Below, piece by piece: positions 51,505 to 60,565 of a stretch of 64,000 bases of DNA. How positions within the stretch are numbered: the stretch's first letter is position 1; each line of letters begins with the position of its first letter. Made by a program: the position numbers and the translations under genes. The DNA comes from CAYXVJ01 sp964558445 (GTDB lineage: Bacteria; Bacillota; Clostridia; Saccharofermentanales; Fastidiosipilaceae): contig CAZLEA010000002.1 in the NCBI GenBank assembly GCA_964558445.1, positions 53,568-117,567 on the forward strand. Direction: 5' to 3'. Under the pieces are notes generated by a model that saw only the letters and a list, made by a program, of their open reading frames with translations, had not been told where the DNA came from and ran no database searches.

Positions 51505-52233
51505 ATGAATTTGATATTAGATGCTCTGCATGTCAATAAGGATGCCCTCAGAGACAGTATGCGTAAGCTTCGCCACGTCCCGCTCTTGGGCTTGGCACAG
51601 CTGACTTACCAAGCGATACTCTTCGTTGTTAGCATGATCGGTTCCAATCTCGGTTTCGGTCTGTCCTTCTTATGGGGGTTCGTGGTCTATATCGTGAACA
51701 TCGCACTGATGGCACACTTCCTGAACCTGCTCTATAACGTGATTCACTACGATCGGCTCAAACCACAAGACCTAACGAGCCAGCAATTCGTCCGTCTCAT
51801 CGCGCCGCTGATGCAGGCCTTTTTTATCCTCTATCTGGTTGAACTGGTCTTCAGCATGGTCTTATCGCCGATGCTGCCGGGCATGGTCTCAAGTCTGATC
51901 TTATTGATCTGGGCAGGTGCCAAGACCCCCGTCAACGAGTCGGTCTATCTCGCCAATCGCTATGGCATGGATGCCCTGATGCATACACTCGACTTCTGGC
52001 GAGACAATTGGCTTCAGTGGCTGTTCCCCATCCTCGCTGCCTTCGCTTATCAGCTGTTCGTCGCTCCTAGACTGTCCGGTCTCGTCTTGTTTGGCATCTG
52101 GGCCTATCCTCTGATCTGGCTCCTCTCGGGCATCGTCATCTCAGCTTGGATGATCTGGCGCGGCGAGCTCTACGAGACACTTAACGGCACGAGCCTGCGC
52201 TCGCGAGCCTACCGCCGCAAGAACAACTATTAA
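51505..52233 (+). CDS. Uncharacterised multi-pass membrane protein
   Basis: A 242-residue protein with about five or six hydrophobic segments. Examples are YQAILFVVSMIGSNLGFGLS, FWGFVVYIVNIALMAHFL-like (FVVYIVNIALMAHFLNLLY) and LVLFGIWAYPLIWLLSGIVI. I do not recognise the family. The ATG at 51505 has GGAG seven bases upstream; the earlier ATG at 51442 lacks one. It is divergent from the GH43 gene and convergent with the epimerase gene. Confidence 0.7.
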   Translation: MNLILDALHVNKDALRDSMRKLRHVPLLGLAQLTYQAILFVVSMIGSNLGFGLSFLWGFVVYIVNIALMAHFLNLLYNVIHYDRLKPQDLTSQQFVRLIAPLMQAFFILYLVELVFSMVLSPMLPGMVSSLILLIWAGAKTPVNESVYLANRYGMDALMHTLDFWRDNWLQWLFPILAAFAYQLFVAPRLSGLVLFGIWAYPLIWLLSGIVISAWMIWRGELYETLNGTSLRSRAYRRKNNY

Positions 52234-52277
52234 GCAACTAAGAAATCGAAACGATCGATTATGATTTGCTACCCGGC

Positions 52278-53576
52278 TTAGAGGGGGAAGCGCTCCTCAG
52301 CCAGGTCGAAGAATCGGAGCACATTCAGACACGCACGCCCGTTATGGTAGAACGCCTTCCAGGGGTGCGCGATCGGGAGGTGCTCCGCCTTGTTATCCGG
52401 TGTCAGGGACTCGTGCCACTCACCAAACGGCCTCTTATCCACAAATAGGTGTTCGATTCCGTGCCACAGGGCAAGCGCTTGCTTGAAGTAGGCTTCGTCT
52501 TCTCGTTTCACCCCGGCATTGATCAGGGCTGCGAGCGCTTCTGCCTGAACCCACCAGACCCTGGTACGATCCTTGACACCGTCTGTAAGCTCGTTGATAT
52601 GGACCTGCACAGTCTCGCCATCCTCTAGCAATACTTCCTCGATTGCTTCGGCCAAGACGGCATCCTCCAGAACGCGACTAATCGCGCGAATCTCGGCGAA
52701 TAACTCTGTTTCATCTTCTTGTGCATCGCCTGAAGAATCCAGCACATCGACCGCAAACTCAACCAGCCAAGCCGCTTCGATATCGTGACCATAAGACCAC
52801 ACCGTAGAGCTAGGTTCAAGCTTACTATCCAAGAAGACATTGAGCTGCCTTCTCTCCTCGTTATAAATGAAGAGCTTATAGAAATACAGAAGTTCTACCA
52901 AGGCTTCTCGCACGTGCGGTGTAGGCCATGCCTGGAAGAGTGCGGTATAAGCCTCGATCAGGTGGAGAACCGTGTTCATGGTGACGGTCGCCGGATCGCC
53001 GTGTGTAGAGAGCGGGTTGTCTTGGCGCAGTTCGAAGTTACGACTGAAATTCTCGCCGTAGGCCGGCACCTCATCGTAGTAGATGCGGCAACGAACTTGC
53101 AATGTGGCCAAGAGCTCCTTGGCTCGACTCAGCACCTCCTTCTCCCCGGAGGTCCTGTACCATGCGGCGAGCGCATAGAGGACGAAACCCTGGGCATAGA
53201 CGAGTTTCGAGCTATCCGTGATCCTGCCGTCCGGCATGACGGCGTGATAGTAGCCGCCCTCCTCCTCATCGCGGAACATAGTCTCCAAGAGATTATACTC
53301 GGCACGGGCTGCCGTCATGGCTTCTTCGGACAAGCCGGTGCGAGCAATCTCGGCATAGGTCCAGAGCATGCGCGCCGTATAGATGAGGCTTCGTACCGCA
53401 CTCTCATGCACATGGCCATCTGCATCGACGAGACCTACGCTTGCGCCGTCCTGAGGGTGGCGAATGCCGAGCCAGAACGGCAATAGATGGCCGACCAGTT
53501 CATCTCTAACGGGGAAGCCAAGCGATTCCCGATAAGTCTCTTGCATCTGTTTACGAAACGCAGTCTCCGTTTGCAT
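52278..53576 (-). CDS. AGE-family sugar epimerase (cellobiose 2-epimerase-like)
   Basis: A 432-residue (alpha/alpha)6-barrel enzyme of the N-acylglucosamine 2-epimerase family. Blocks are SLIYTARMLWTYAEIAR, NTVLHLIEAYTALFQAW, WSYGHDIEAAWLVEFA, RVWWVQAEALAALINA and KAFYHNGRACLNVLRFF. The His residues in YGHD and YHNGR match catalytic positions of cellobiose 2-epimerase. It could epimerise Glc/Man at reducing ends or GlcNAc/ManNAc. The context of GH84 and GH43 genes is consistent with either. The ATG at 53576 has GAGG nine bases upstream. Confidence 0.88.
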   Translation of the reverse strand: MQTETAFRKQMQETYRESLGFPVRDELVGHLLPFWLGIRHPQDGASVGLVDADGHVHESAVRSLIYTARMLWTYAEIARTGLSEEAMTAARAEYNLLETMFRDEEEGGYYHAVMPDGRITDSSKLVYAQGFVLYALAAWYRTSGEKEVLSRAKELLATLQVRCRIYYDEVPAYGENFSRNFELRQDNPLSTHGDPATVTMNTVLHLIEAYTALFQAWPTPHVREALVELLYFYKLFIYNEERRQLNVFLDSKLEPSSTVWSYGHDIEAAWLVEFAVDVLDSSGDAQEDETELFAEIRAISRVLEDAVLAEAIEEVLLEDGETVQVHINELTDGVKDRTRVWWVQAEALAALINAGVKREDEAYFKQALALWHGIEHLFVDKRPFGEWHESLTPDNKAEHLPIAHPWKAFYHNGRACLNVLRFFDLAEERFPL

Positions 53577-53798
53577 CTATACTACCTCTCTTACCAATAT
53601 TCTAGGGGTATTGTTGTAATCTAGGATTATTGTACCATCGACTTGTATTATGTTACAGAAAAAACGAAAGGTATAAGTCAAGTGCCCATTGTTACCTTCG
53701 CCAGCTAACACCCTGACCTATGATAGGGCAAACCAAAAAACGTAATAGGTAATCGCAAGCGTCGGTTAAGTCGCTTCGAGCCTTCATGGAGGAAACAT

Positions 53799-54335
53799 AT
53801 GTCCAAAAAAATCGGTATCATCTCCGGCAGCCTGCGTCCCGGCGCGATCAGCTCACAGCTCGCCACTGCCATCGCCAAGCTTGCCTCTGACGATACAGTC
53901 GTAACCGAGATCAAGATCAATGACCTGCCCTTCTACGTTGATGACTCCGCCGAGTTCCATCACGAGAGCTATGACAGCTTCCGTCAGGCAGTCAAGGATC
54001 AAGACGGTATCATCTTCATCACACCGGAGTACAACCGCTCCATCCCCGCCGCTCTGAAGAACGCACTTGATGTGGGTTCTCGTCCATATGGCGAAGGCGC
54101 TTGGAACGGCAAGACGGCCTTGATCGTCTCCCACTCGCCCGGTGCACTCTCCGGTTTCGGTGCGAACGCGCACTTGCGTCAGATCCTCGCCGTGTTGAAC
54201 GTCGACGTCATCGCACAGCCCGAGGTCTACCTCGCGGAGTCTCACACCATGGTCGGTGAAGATGGCAGCTTCAACAATTCCGATACGGCAAACTTCGTGA
54301 AGAGCGCTGTTGATACGCTTGTCAGCAAGCTCTAG
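53799..54335 (+). CDS. NADPH-dependent FMN reductase family protein
   Basis: A 178-residue flavodoxin-like reductase of the YhdA/ChrR group. The FMN phosphate loop is IISGSLRPGAISSQLA, and the second family block is FITPEYNRSIPAALKNALD. Such enzymes reduce quinones, azo dyes or chromate with NADPH; the natural substrate is uncertain. GGAGG lies six bases before the ATG. A strong terminator follows. Confidence 0.92.
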   Translation: MSKKIGIISGSLRPGAISSQLATAIAKLASDDTVVTEIKINDLPFYVDDSAEFHHESYDSFRQAVKDQDGIIFITPEYNRSIPAALKNALDVGSRPYGEGAWNGKTALIVSHSPGALSGFGANAHLRQILAVLNVDVIAQPEVYLAESHTMVGEDGSFNNSDTANFVKSAVDTLVSKL

Positions 54336-54378
54336 TTTGCTAATCGGCAAGTTATAACCGATAACAAAACATAAGAAG

Positions 54379-54416
54379 AAACGGGTAGGCTACATGGAGT
54401 TCCTACCCGTTTTTGT
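54379..54416 (+). terminator. Terminator after the FMN reductase gene
   Basis: AAACGGGTAGG and CCTACCCGTTT form an 11-pair stem with a 12-base loop, followed by TTTGTTT. Confidence 0.9.
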
Positions 54417-54455
54417 TTGAAGCACAGATCCTACCCCGCCTAGATTCATATTCGC

Positions 54456-54484
54456 TTGACAGTGACTCGAGGCACCTAGATAAT
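54456..54484 (+). promoter_or_regulatory. Promoter of ccdA
   Basis: TTGACA (54456-54461), 17-base spacer, GATAAT (54479-54484), 33 bases before the ccdA start. Confidence 0.8.
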
Positions 54485-54516
54485 CAAGGGTACAATTACA
54501 AGACCAAAGGATACAC

Positions 54517-55182
54517 ATGACTTATTTCGTACTATTCCTAGAGGGATTTATCACGTTCATTTCGCCCTGCCTCCTACCGATGCTACCGATCTATGTCTCT
54601 TACTTTGCAGCCGGTGACGGAACGAAGAAGACAGTCCTCTCCAATGCCCTCGTATTCGTGCTGGGCTTCACATCGATCTTCGTCTTGATGGGCGCGTTTG
54701 CCGGCAGTGTCGGCAGCTTCATCTTGCGCTATCAGACGGCCTTCAACTGGATCAGCGGCATAATCGTCATCTTGTTCGGTCTGAATTTCCTCGGTGTGAT
54801 CCGTATCCCCTTCCTCAATCGTACAAGCGATCGCGAGGCACCGACCGGTCAGATGAACGTGTTGTCGGCTGCCCTCTTCGGTGTCGTCTTCTCGATTGCC
54901 TGGACGCCTTGTGTCGGCGCCTTCCTCGGGACCGCCCTGATGCAGGCCTCGCACAGCGGTTCGCTCCTGACCGGCATCTACATGCTCCTGGCCTACTCGG
55001 CAGGGCTCGGTATCCCGTTCGTTCTGAGCGCGCTCTTGATCGATCAGCTGAGAAGTACCTTTAATTGGATCAAGCGCAATTACAAACTCATCAACGCGAT
55101 CTCGGGTGGCCTACTCATCTTGGTCGGTCTCCTCATGATCACAGGCTTGATGGGGCGCCTGCTCACATTCTTGTCCGTCTGA
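54517..55182 (+). CDS. ccdA: CcdA/DsbD-type membrane thiol-disulfide exchanger
   Basis: A 221-residue, six-segment membrane protein that carries reducing power across the membrane. The two redox cysteines are in FISPCLLPMLP and AWTPCVGAFLG, each in the family's Pro-rich context. It would reduce the TlpA/ResA-like protein encoded 40 bases downstream. No cytochrome c genes are in view, so the pair may serve general envelope thiol reduction. Confidence 0.93.
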   Translation: MTYFVLFLEGFITFISPCLLPMLPIYVSYFAAGDGTKKTVLSNALVFVLGFTSIFVLMGAFAGSVGSFILRYQTAFNWISGIIVILFGLNFLGVIRIPFLNRTSDREAPTGQMNVLSAALFGVVFSIAWTPCVGAFLGTALMQASHSGSLLTGIYMLLAYSAGLGIPFVLSALLIDQLRSTFNWIKRNYKLINAISGGLLILVGLLMITGLMGRLLTFLSV

Positions 55183-55221
55183 CCGGCCACGGCTCGTCCA
55201 CTATACATGAAGGATAATTAC

Positions 55222-55905
55222 ATGAATAAGAATCTCAAACTACTCGTAAGCATCGGGACGCTAGTCCTCCTCTTCGGCGGCGCGTTCCTGCTCTACCACA
55301 ATCTCGGTGACAAGCTTGGCGGCGGAAGCAACCTCGGCACCTTCGCACCGGAAGTAACCGTGAGCCCGACACCGGAGGCAAGCGAGAGCACGAGCACAAG
55401 TACCGGCACGAGCTCCAACACTACAGCCGGAAGCAGCACCGGAACCGATACTAGCGAGAGCCAAGAAGAGACAGGGGCTCAGACGAGGCCCGCACCGGAC
55501 TTCACCTTCTACGATATCGATGGTAAGAGCAAGACGCTCTATTCGTACGTCGGCAAGCCGATCGTGATGAACTTCTGGGCCAGCTGGTGCCCGCCCTGTA
55601 AGGAGGAGATGCCGGACTTCCAGAAGGTCTATGAGGAACTCGGCGAGGACGTCCAGTTCTTGATGATCGACGTCGTTGATGGCCAGCGCGAAACAGTCGA
55701 ACTCGGCCAAGCATTTATCGATTCAAACGAGTTCACCTTCCCGGTCTTCTTCGATACGGATTATGAAGGCTCTTATAAGTACGGCATCAGCAGCATTCCC
55801 AGTACTTACTTCATCGACAGTGACGGCCACATGGTCGCTTACGCCCGCGGCATGATCAACGAAGCATCGCTTAGACAAGGCATCCTGATGATTCAGGGCA
55901 ACTAA
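55222..55905 (+). CDS. Membrane-anchored TlpA/ResA-like thioredoxin
   Basis: About 227 residues. An N-terminal anchor (LLVSIGTLVLLFGGAFLLY) lacks a lipobox Cys. A ~55-residue S/T/G/E linker follows, then a thioredoxin domain. The active site is WASWCPPCKEEMPDF, and the cis-Pro loop is GISSIPSTYFID. This is the usual partner of CcdA. The ATG at 55222 is chosen because AAGG lies eight bases upstream. Confidence 0.92.
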   Translation: MNKNLKLLVSIGTLVLLFGGAFLLYHNLGDKLGGGSNLGTFAPEVTVSPTPEASESTSTSTGTSSNTTAGSSTGTDTSESQEETGAQTRPAPDFTFYDIDGKSKTLYSYVGKPIVMNFWASWCPPCKEEMPDFQKVYEELGEDVQFLMIDVVDGQRETVELGQAFIDSNEFTFPVFFDTDYEGSYKYGISSIPSTYFIDSDGHMVAYARGMINEASLRQGILMIQGN

Positions 55906-55930
55906 ATCGGCCGACAACTAATCTACGTAC

Positions 55931-55980
55931 AGAGACGATTCTTGATTCGCGGTATGGCGAGATGGATTCGTCTCTTTTTT
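55931..55980 (+). terminator. Terminator after the ccdA-thioredoxin pair
   Basis: AGAGACGA and TCGTCTCT form an eight-pair stem with a long loop, directly followed by TTTTTG. Confidence 0.78.
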
Positions 55981-56138
55981 GTTTCCTTCGTATATAGGAT
56001 CGTAGTAGGCCATGATATACCTTATAATGAGTTATTCGTATAAGATGGTGAACGCAATCCCGTCGTTCACATATTGTTTACAAGTAGAATGTGACTTCTT
56101 TCGACAGTCAATCGTGTTAGTTAGTAGGAGGCCCAAGA

Positions 56139-56639
56139 TTGGAACCATTCCGGACCGAAGCCGAAGCACTCGAAGCAGCCTATGATCAATATGCCGGCAT
56201 GCTGTATCGACTTGCTCTGACCAGGTTACACCAGCGCGAAGACGCTGAGGATATCGTGCAGGAGGTCTTCTTGAAGTACTTGGCAAGCTACCGAGACTTC
56301 AGGAGCGAAGAGCATGAACGAGCCTGGCTCGTACGTGTCACCTTGAACGCCTGCACTGACAGCCTCAAGCGCCACGGTCGCCGGAATAACATCTCTCTGG
56401 ACGAGATACCCGAACTCGGTGAAGAAGAGCCGTCCGACTTCCTTCGTTTCAGCTTAGTCCCAAACGACTTGCTGCCCGAGAAGTTGCGATTGGTCATCGT
56501 CTTACACTATTTGGAAGGCTATTCCGTGAAGGAAGTTTCTTCCATGCTCGGCATCTCACTCTCCGCGTGTAAGATGCGCCTCAAACGAGGCAGGAAACTG
56601 TTGGCAGATGCCATCAGAGAGGAGGAACGGCATGTTTAG
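56139..56639 (+). CDS. ECF-type RNA polymerase sigma factor
   Basis: A 166-residue sigma-70 family factor with regions 2 and 4 only. Region 2 is YDQYAGMLYRLALTRL and DAEDIVQEVFLKYL. Region 4 is LVIVLHYLEGYSVKEVSSMLG, quoted as HYLEGYSVKEVSSML, and CKMRLKRGRKLL. It starts with TTG at 56139, with AGGAGG eight bases upstream. The next gene, a single-pass membrane protein, overlaps its stop, as sigma/anti-sigma pairs do. A TATAAT at 56022-56027 may be its -10. What activates it is unknown. Confidence 0.92.
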   Translation: MEPFRTEAEALEAAYDQYAGMLYRLALTRLHQREDAEDIVQEVFLKYLASYRDFRSEEHERAWLVRVTLNACTDSLKRHGRRNNISLDEIPELGEEEPSDFLRFSLVPNDLLPEKLRLVIVLHYLEGYSVKEVSSMLGISLSACKMRLKRGRKLLADAIREEERHV

Positions 56640-57264
56640 ACAGCAGAAACAAGTAGATAACGACTTGTGTTCGCCAAGCGACATTAAGCGTTATAAACAA
56701 ATCGACGTGCCTTCCGATCTGTTGCCAAGGATACTGGAGGCTAGGCAAGTCGAGCTCGCCCAAGAGCGGCGAGATGATATGGCACAGCAACCGGTACGTC
56801 CAAGGCCGAGATTCAGAGCAAGTCCCGTCATCCGTATGGCGGCGGCCGCACTCGCTGTCCTCTTCTTGTCGTTTGGTCTGTATTACCGAAACGATCGGGT
56901 CGAACTCGACTTGATCGCCATCTCGGAGACGGATCACGACCAAGTAGCTCCTGCTTCTGTACAGCGCTACGTCTCGCCGGTACCGGACGACTTAATCGTA
57001 TTGCACTTCGACATAAGCAGTAGACACGCTGCCACAGTCACGGTGGATGCGGGTGAACTCGTCCCGGCCCAGGATCTAGACGACACACGGATCGCAGCGA
57101 TTCAGACGATTCGAGGCGGGGCAAGCTTCCTCTGGGAACTCGAACCCGACATCAATCAAGTGTACCTGTTGACCGTAGAAGCGAGGCATAAGACAGACGT
57201 CTATCAGCTTCGCTACGACCTCACGGAGTATCACTGGGTCCTCGAAGAGAGAACAAATCCTTAG
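56632..57264 (+). CDS. Single-pass membrane protein, putative anti-sigma factor
   Basis: 210 residues: a cytoplasmic part (1-~60), one membrane segment (about 64-81, MAAAALAVLFLSFGLYY) and an extracytoplasmic domain of about 125 residues with no recognised family. It overlaps the sigma gene by eight bases and has AGGAGG six bases before its ATG, so the two should be made together. It lacks a clear zinc-binding HxxxCxxC motif, so anti-sigma function is inferred from context and topology only. Confidence 0.7.
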   Translation: MFRQQKQVDNDLCSPSDIKRYKQIDVPSDLLPRILEARQVELAQERRDDMAQQPVRPRPRFRASPVIRMAAAALAVLFLSFGLYYRNDRVELDLIAISETDHDQVAPASVQRYVSPVPDDLIVLHFDISSRHAATVTVDAGELVPAQDLDDTRIAAIQTIRGGASFLWELEPDINQVYLLTVEARHKTDVYQLRYDLTEYHWVLEERTNP

Positions 57265-57304
57265 ACCTCTTAACAACACCATATTTATTAACGGGAGACT
57301 AGAA

Positions 57305-58027
57305 ATGAAAAAGATTGTAACAGGCGTATTGTCCTTTGCCCTGGCGTTAAGCCTCGTCGCTTGCACAAGCGATACCCCGAAGGGTTCCACGAGCGAATCC
57401 ACCGGTGCACCCAGCCAGTCCGAATCCGAGTCCGAGCAGACCAGCGAGGAGACCACGGTACCGGAAACAGAATTGCCGACCGACACACTACCGGGCGATT
57501 CCGAAGAGCCCTCCGTCTCCGATGACGATCTATCGGGTAGCGACGAAGAAATTGAACAAAACGACACGGCTCTCTTGCTCTCCGAGGTCTGGAACGGCGT
57601 ACCGGAAGACAAGCAGTTCCCTGTCGCCGGTGGCGATTACAACCACACCAACATGAGCGGTGCGGGTTCGGTCTTGTCCTCCGAGACAGACTACCTCTGC
57701 GGCGTCCTTCTCTTCCCCGAAGAGTATACCGGTGAGATCGGCGAAGCTGCATCCCTCGGTCACATGATGAACCAGAACATGCTCACCTCCGGCCTCTTCC
57801 TTATGAACGATGGCAGCGACAACGAAGCGATTGCCAAGGCGTTCGAAGACAGCCTCGACGGTGTCCAGTGGCTCTGCGGCTTCCCGGAAGAGTACCTCGT
57901 TATGCAAGTCGATGCGGACCACCTCTACATCGCCTACGGTCATAGCGATAACATCGATGCAGTCCGCGACGCCTTCACCGGTCTCTACGCAGACAGCGTT
58001 GTGCTCGCCGAGGGTAGCATCAGCTAA
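57305..58027 (+). CDS. Uncharacterised lipoprotein in the MBOAT operon
   Basis: A 240-residue lipoprotein. Its lipobox is LSLVAC, followed by a ~60-residue acidic S/T/E linker. The C-terminal domain (about 90-240) contains LGHMMNQNMLTSGLFLM, SLDGVQWLCGFPEEYLVM and a DxLYIAYG strand. It resembles, from memory, a clostridial lipoprotein type with a WIC-like motif that often lies beside MBOAT genes, but I cannot confirm a named family. It follows the sigma/anti-sigma pair by 40 bases and precedes the acyltransferase by nine. Confidence 0.7.
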   Translation: MKKIVTGVLSFALALSLVACTSDTPKGSTSESTGAPSQSESESEQTSEETTVPETELPTDTLPGDSEEPSVSDDDLSGSDEEIEQNDTALLLSEVWNGVPEDKQFPVAGGDYNHTNMSGAGSVLSSETDYLCGVLLFPEEYTGEIGEAASLGHMMNQNMLTSGLFLMNDGSDNEAIAKAFEDSLDGVQWLCGFPEEYLVMQVDADHLYIAYGHSDNIDAVRDAFTGLYADSVVLAEGSIS

Positions 58028-58036
58028 ACAGCGCGT

Positions 58037-59437
58037 ATGGTATTCTCTAGCATCGTCTTCCTCTACTACTTCCTGCCCTCGGTGCTACTGCTCTATTTCA
58101 TCGCACCCAGGGCACTGAAGAATACGGTGTTGCTTCTCTCCAGCCTGATCTTCTATGGCTGGGGAGAACCCAAACACCTGATCGTGATGGTGCTCTCGAT
58201 TGCGAGCGGCTGGTTCCTAAGCCTATTCATCGAACGATTCCGCAATACTGCTTGGAGCAAATTCTTCTTGGTCTTGTCGATCGCGACGAGCCTCCTGCCG
58301 CTACTCTTCTTCAAATACGGTAACTTCGCCCTCGAGAATTTCGCGGCCATAACCGGCCTCTCCTTACCTGTGCTGTCCGTCACTCTGCCGGTCGGCATCA
58401 GCTTCTACACCTTCCAGATCCTAAGCTATGCGGTCGATGTCTACCGCGGCGATACTCATGCGCAGCGCAGCATCATCAAGCTGGGCACTTATATCGCCCT
58501 CTTCCCGCAACTTGTTGCGGGCCCGATCGTGCGCTACACGGATATCGAAGAACAGCTGACGTCGAGGCATACGAGCTTCGAGGACATGGCGATCGGCCTG
58601 CGTCGTTTCGCCCTCGGACTTGCCAAGAAGATCTTGATTGCCAATCGCCTCGGCGAGTTGGTCTCTTATCTCCAAGGAAGCGGCACACCCAGCGTCAGTG
58701 GCTACTGGACCTATGCGATTACCTTCACCTTACAGATTTACTTCGACTTCTCTGCTTACAGCGATATGGCGATCGGTATGGGACGCTTCTTCGGCTTCAC
58801 GTTCTCCGAGAACTTCAACTACCCGCTCATCTCGCGTAGCATCAGCGAATTCTGGCGCCGCTGGCACATCTCGCTTGGCAGCTGGTTTCGCGACTATATC
58901 TACATCCCACTCGGCGGCAATCGTGTCTCCGGCCTACGCTGGCTTAGAAACATCGTCGTCGTCTGGCTCCTCACCGGCCTCTGGCACGGTGCGGCCTGGA
59001 ATTTCGTCCTCTGGGGCGCCTACTTCATCGTCTTCTTGCTCGTTGAGAAGCTGTGGATCTCGGGCTTCCTGGAGAAACACCGGGTGTTGTCGCATGTGTA
59101 CACCTTGTTCTTTGTTATCATAAGCATGCTCATCTTCAACGCCTCCGGTATGGGCGAGATCAGGCGTAGCCTAGCTGCCATGTTCTTCTTGGAGAGACTG
59201 CCGCTTGTCTCAAGCGAGTTCCTCTACTACCTGAAGAGCTATCTGCCCACACTACTCGTTGCGATCGTCGGCGCGACGCCGCTCGCTAAGCAACTTGTGA
59301 CGAAATTCTATACGAGTGCCCAAACGAAGACAGTGGCAGCCATCTTGGAGCCGATCTTCTTGGTCCTCTGCATCCTCGCAGCCACGGCCTATATGGTCGA
59401 CGGCTCCTTCAACCCCTTCCTCTATTTCCGCTTCTAA
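58037..59437 (+). CDS. MBOAT-family O-acyltransferase (AlgI/DltB-like)
   Basis: A 466-residue multi-pass acyltransferase that moves acyl groups across the membrane for surface-polymer O-acetylation. Family blocks are PVGISFYTFQILSYAVDVY, FPQLVAGPIVRY, FDFSAYSDMAIGMGRFFGF and ISEFWRRWHISLGSWFRDYIY. The catalytic His is in TGLWHGAAWNFVLWG. Its partner DHHW protein is encoded 12 bases downstream, as with AlgI/AlgJ pairs. The polymer modified is unknown. Confidence 0.93.
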   Translation: MVFSSIVFLYYFLPSVLLLYFIAPRALKNTVLLLSSLIFYGWGEPKHLIVMVLSIASGWFLSLFIERFRNTAWSKFFLVLSIATSLLPLLFFKYGNFALENFAAITGLSLPVLSVTLPVGISFYTFQILSYAVDVYRGDTHAQRSIIKLGTYIALFPQLVAGPIVRYTDIEEQLTSRHTSFEDMAIGLRRFALGLAKKILIANRLGELVSYLQGSGTPSVSGYWTYAITFTLQIYFDFSAYSDMAIGMGRFFGFTFSENFNYPLISRSISEFWRRWHISLGSWFRDYIYIPLGGNRVSGLRWLRNIVVVWLLTGLWHGAAWNFVLWGAYFIVFLLVEKLWISGFLEKHRVLSHVYTLFFVIISMLIFNASGMGEIRRSLAAMFFLERLPLVSSEFLYYLKSYLPTLLVAIVGATPLAKQLVTKFYTSAQTKTVAAILEPIFLVLCILAATAYMVDGSFNPFLYFRF

Positions 59438-59449
59438 CAAGGAGTACTT

Positions 59450-60565
59450 ATGTCCCAGACTAGAAATTCGACACCGAATCGCAAACAATCGATTCTCCAG
59501 ACCGTCATGGTCACGGGTCTGATCTTCTCCTTGGCCACAGCCGCCATCGTTAAACGACCGGATGCCCTCTCGCTAAGTGAGCGTCGCCCCCTGAAGCAGT
59601 CCCCCGCGATCAGCTTCAAGCAGATCGAATCGGGCCGCTGGATGCAAGATTTCGAGACCTACGCCAACGAGCAATTCCCGCTGCGCGAGTGGTTTCGCAG
59701 CCTGAAGGCCTATACGGAGACGGACCTGTTTCAGAACCTGAGTAACAACAAGGTCTTCTATACCGAGGGTCACCTCGGCCAACTGGATTACCCGCTGAAT
59801 CCGATTTCCGTGGAGCATGCGACCGATGTGCTAAACAGCGTGATTGATCGCCTGACAGACGAGAACCAGGTCTACTATTCCATCATCCCGGACAAGAACT
59901 ACTATCTCCAAGACGGCGGTTCCATCCTCACCTACGACTACGATGAACTGATCGAATTGATGCAAGCGGGTATGCATACAGGTACGTATATCGACATCAC
60001 CGATACGCTCACGCTAGATGATTACTATCAAACAGATATTCACTGGCGCCAAGAGAAATTGATGGGCACCGCCGATCGTTTGCTCCTGGCCATGGGGCAA
60101 TCCGCTCTGCCAAGTGTAGAGGAGAAACAGTGGAGCACGGACTTCCTCGGTGTCTATGCGGGGCGTTATGCCAAGCGTGTACCGACCGAGAGATTGCTCT
60201 ACCTGGATGCACCGAGCTTCTCCCAGATGACCGTGACCGACTTCGACAACGGTCGCGAGATTGGCATCTATCAGACCGGCCAGACCGATGATCTGGATCC
60301 CTACAGCTTCTTCCTCTACGGACCGCTGTCCCTCATCACGATCGAGAATCCGGAGGCTACAAGTGACAAGGAGCTAGTCATCTTCCGCGACTCGTTTAGC
60401 TCTGCCATAGCGCCGCTCCTGACTGAAGCGTACAGCCGGGTGACGCTCGTCGACATCCGCTATATGCAGTCGAATCTCGTGGAACGCTTCATCGATTTCA
60501 CGGATCAAGACGTCCTCTTCTTATATAGCACGCCTGTCCTCAACGACAGCTCGAGGCTCGGTTAA
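59450..60565 (+). CDS. DHHW-family protein (AlgJ/AlgX-like acyl-transfer partner)
   Basis: A 371-residue protein with one N-terminal membrane segment and a large extracytoplasmic SGNH-like domain. The DHHW-type motif reads TDIHW, with Ile for the first His. The nucleophile block is IFRDSFSSAI (usually GDSFS). The start block is NEQFPLREWFRSLKAYTE. Such proteins complete acetyl transfer to the polysaccharide after the MBOAT. It is the last gene of this run; no strong terminator was seen in the next 190 bases. Confidence 0.88.
   Translation: MSQTRNSTPNRKQSILQTVMVTGLIFSLATAAIVKRPDALSLSERRPLKQSPAISFKQIESGRWMQDFETYANEQFPLREWFRSLKAYTETDLFQNLSNNKVFYTEGHLGQLDYPLNPISVEHATDVLNSVIDRLTDENQVYYSIIPDKNYYLQDGGSILTYDYDELIELMQAGMHTGTYIDITDTLTLDDYYQTDIHWRQEKLMGTADRLLLAMGQSALPSVEEKQWSTDFLGVYAGRYAKRVPTERLLYLDAPSFSQMTVTDFDNGREIGIYQTGQTDDLDPYSFFLYGPLSLITIENPEATSDKELVIFRDSFSSAIAPLLTEAYSRVTLVDIRYMQSNLVERFIDFTDQDVLFLYSTPVLNDSSRLG

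Noticed and set aside
53705..53920. Minus-strand 71-codon frame before the FMN reductase
   Set aside because: It overlaps the start of a conserved gene and has no support.
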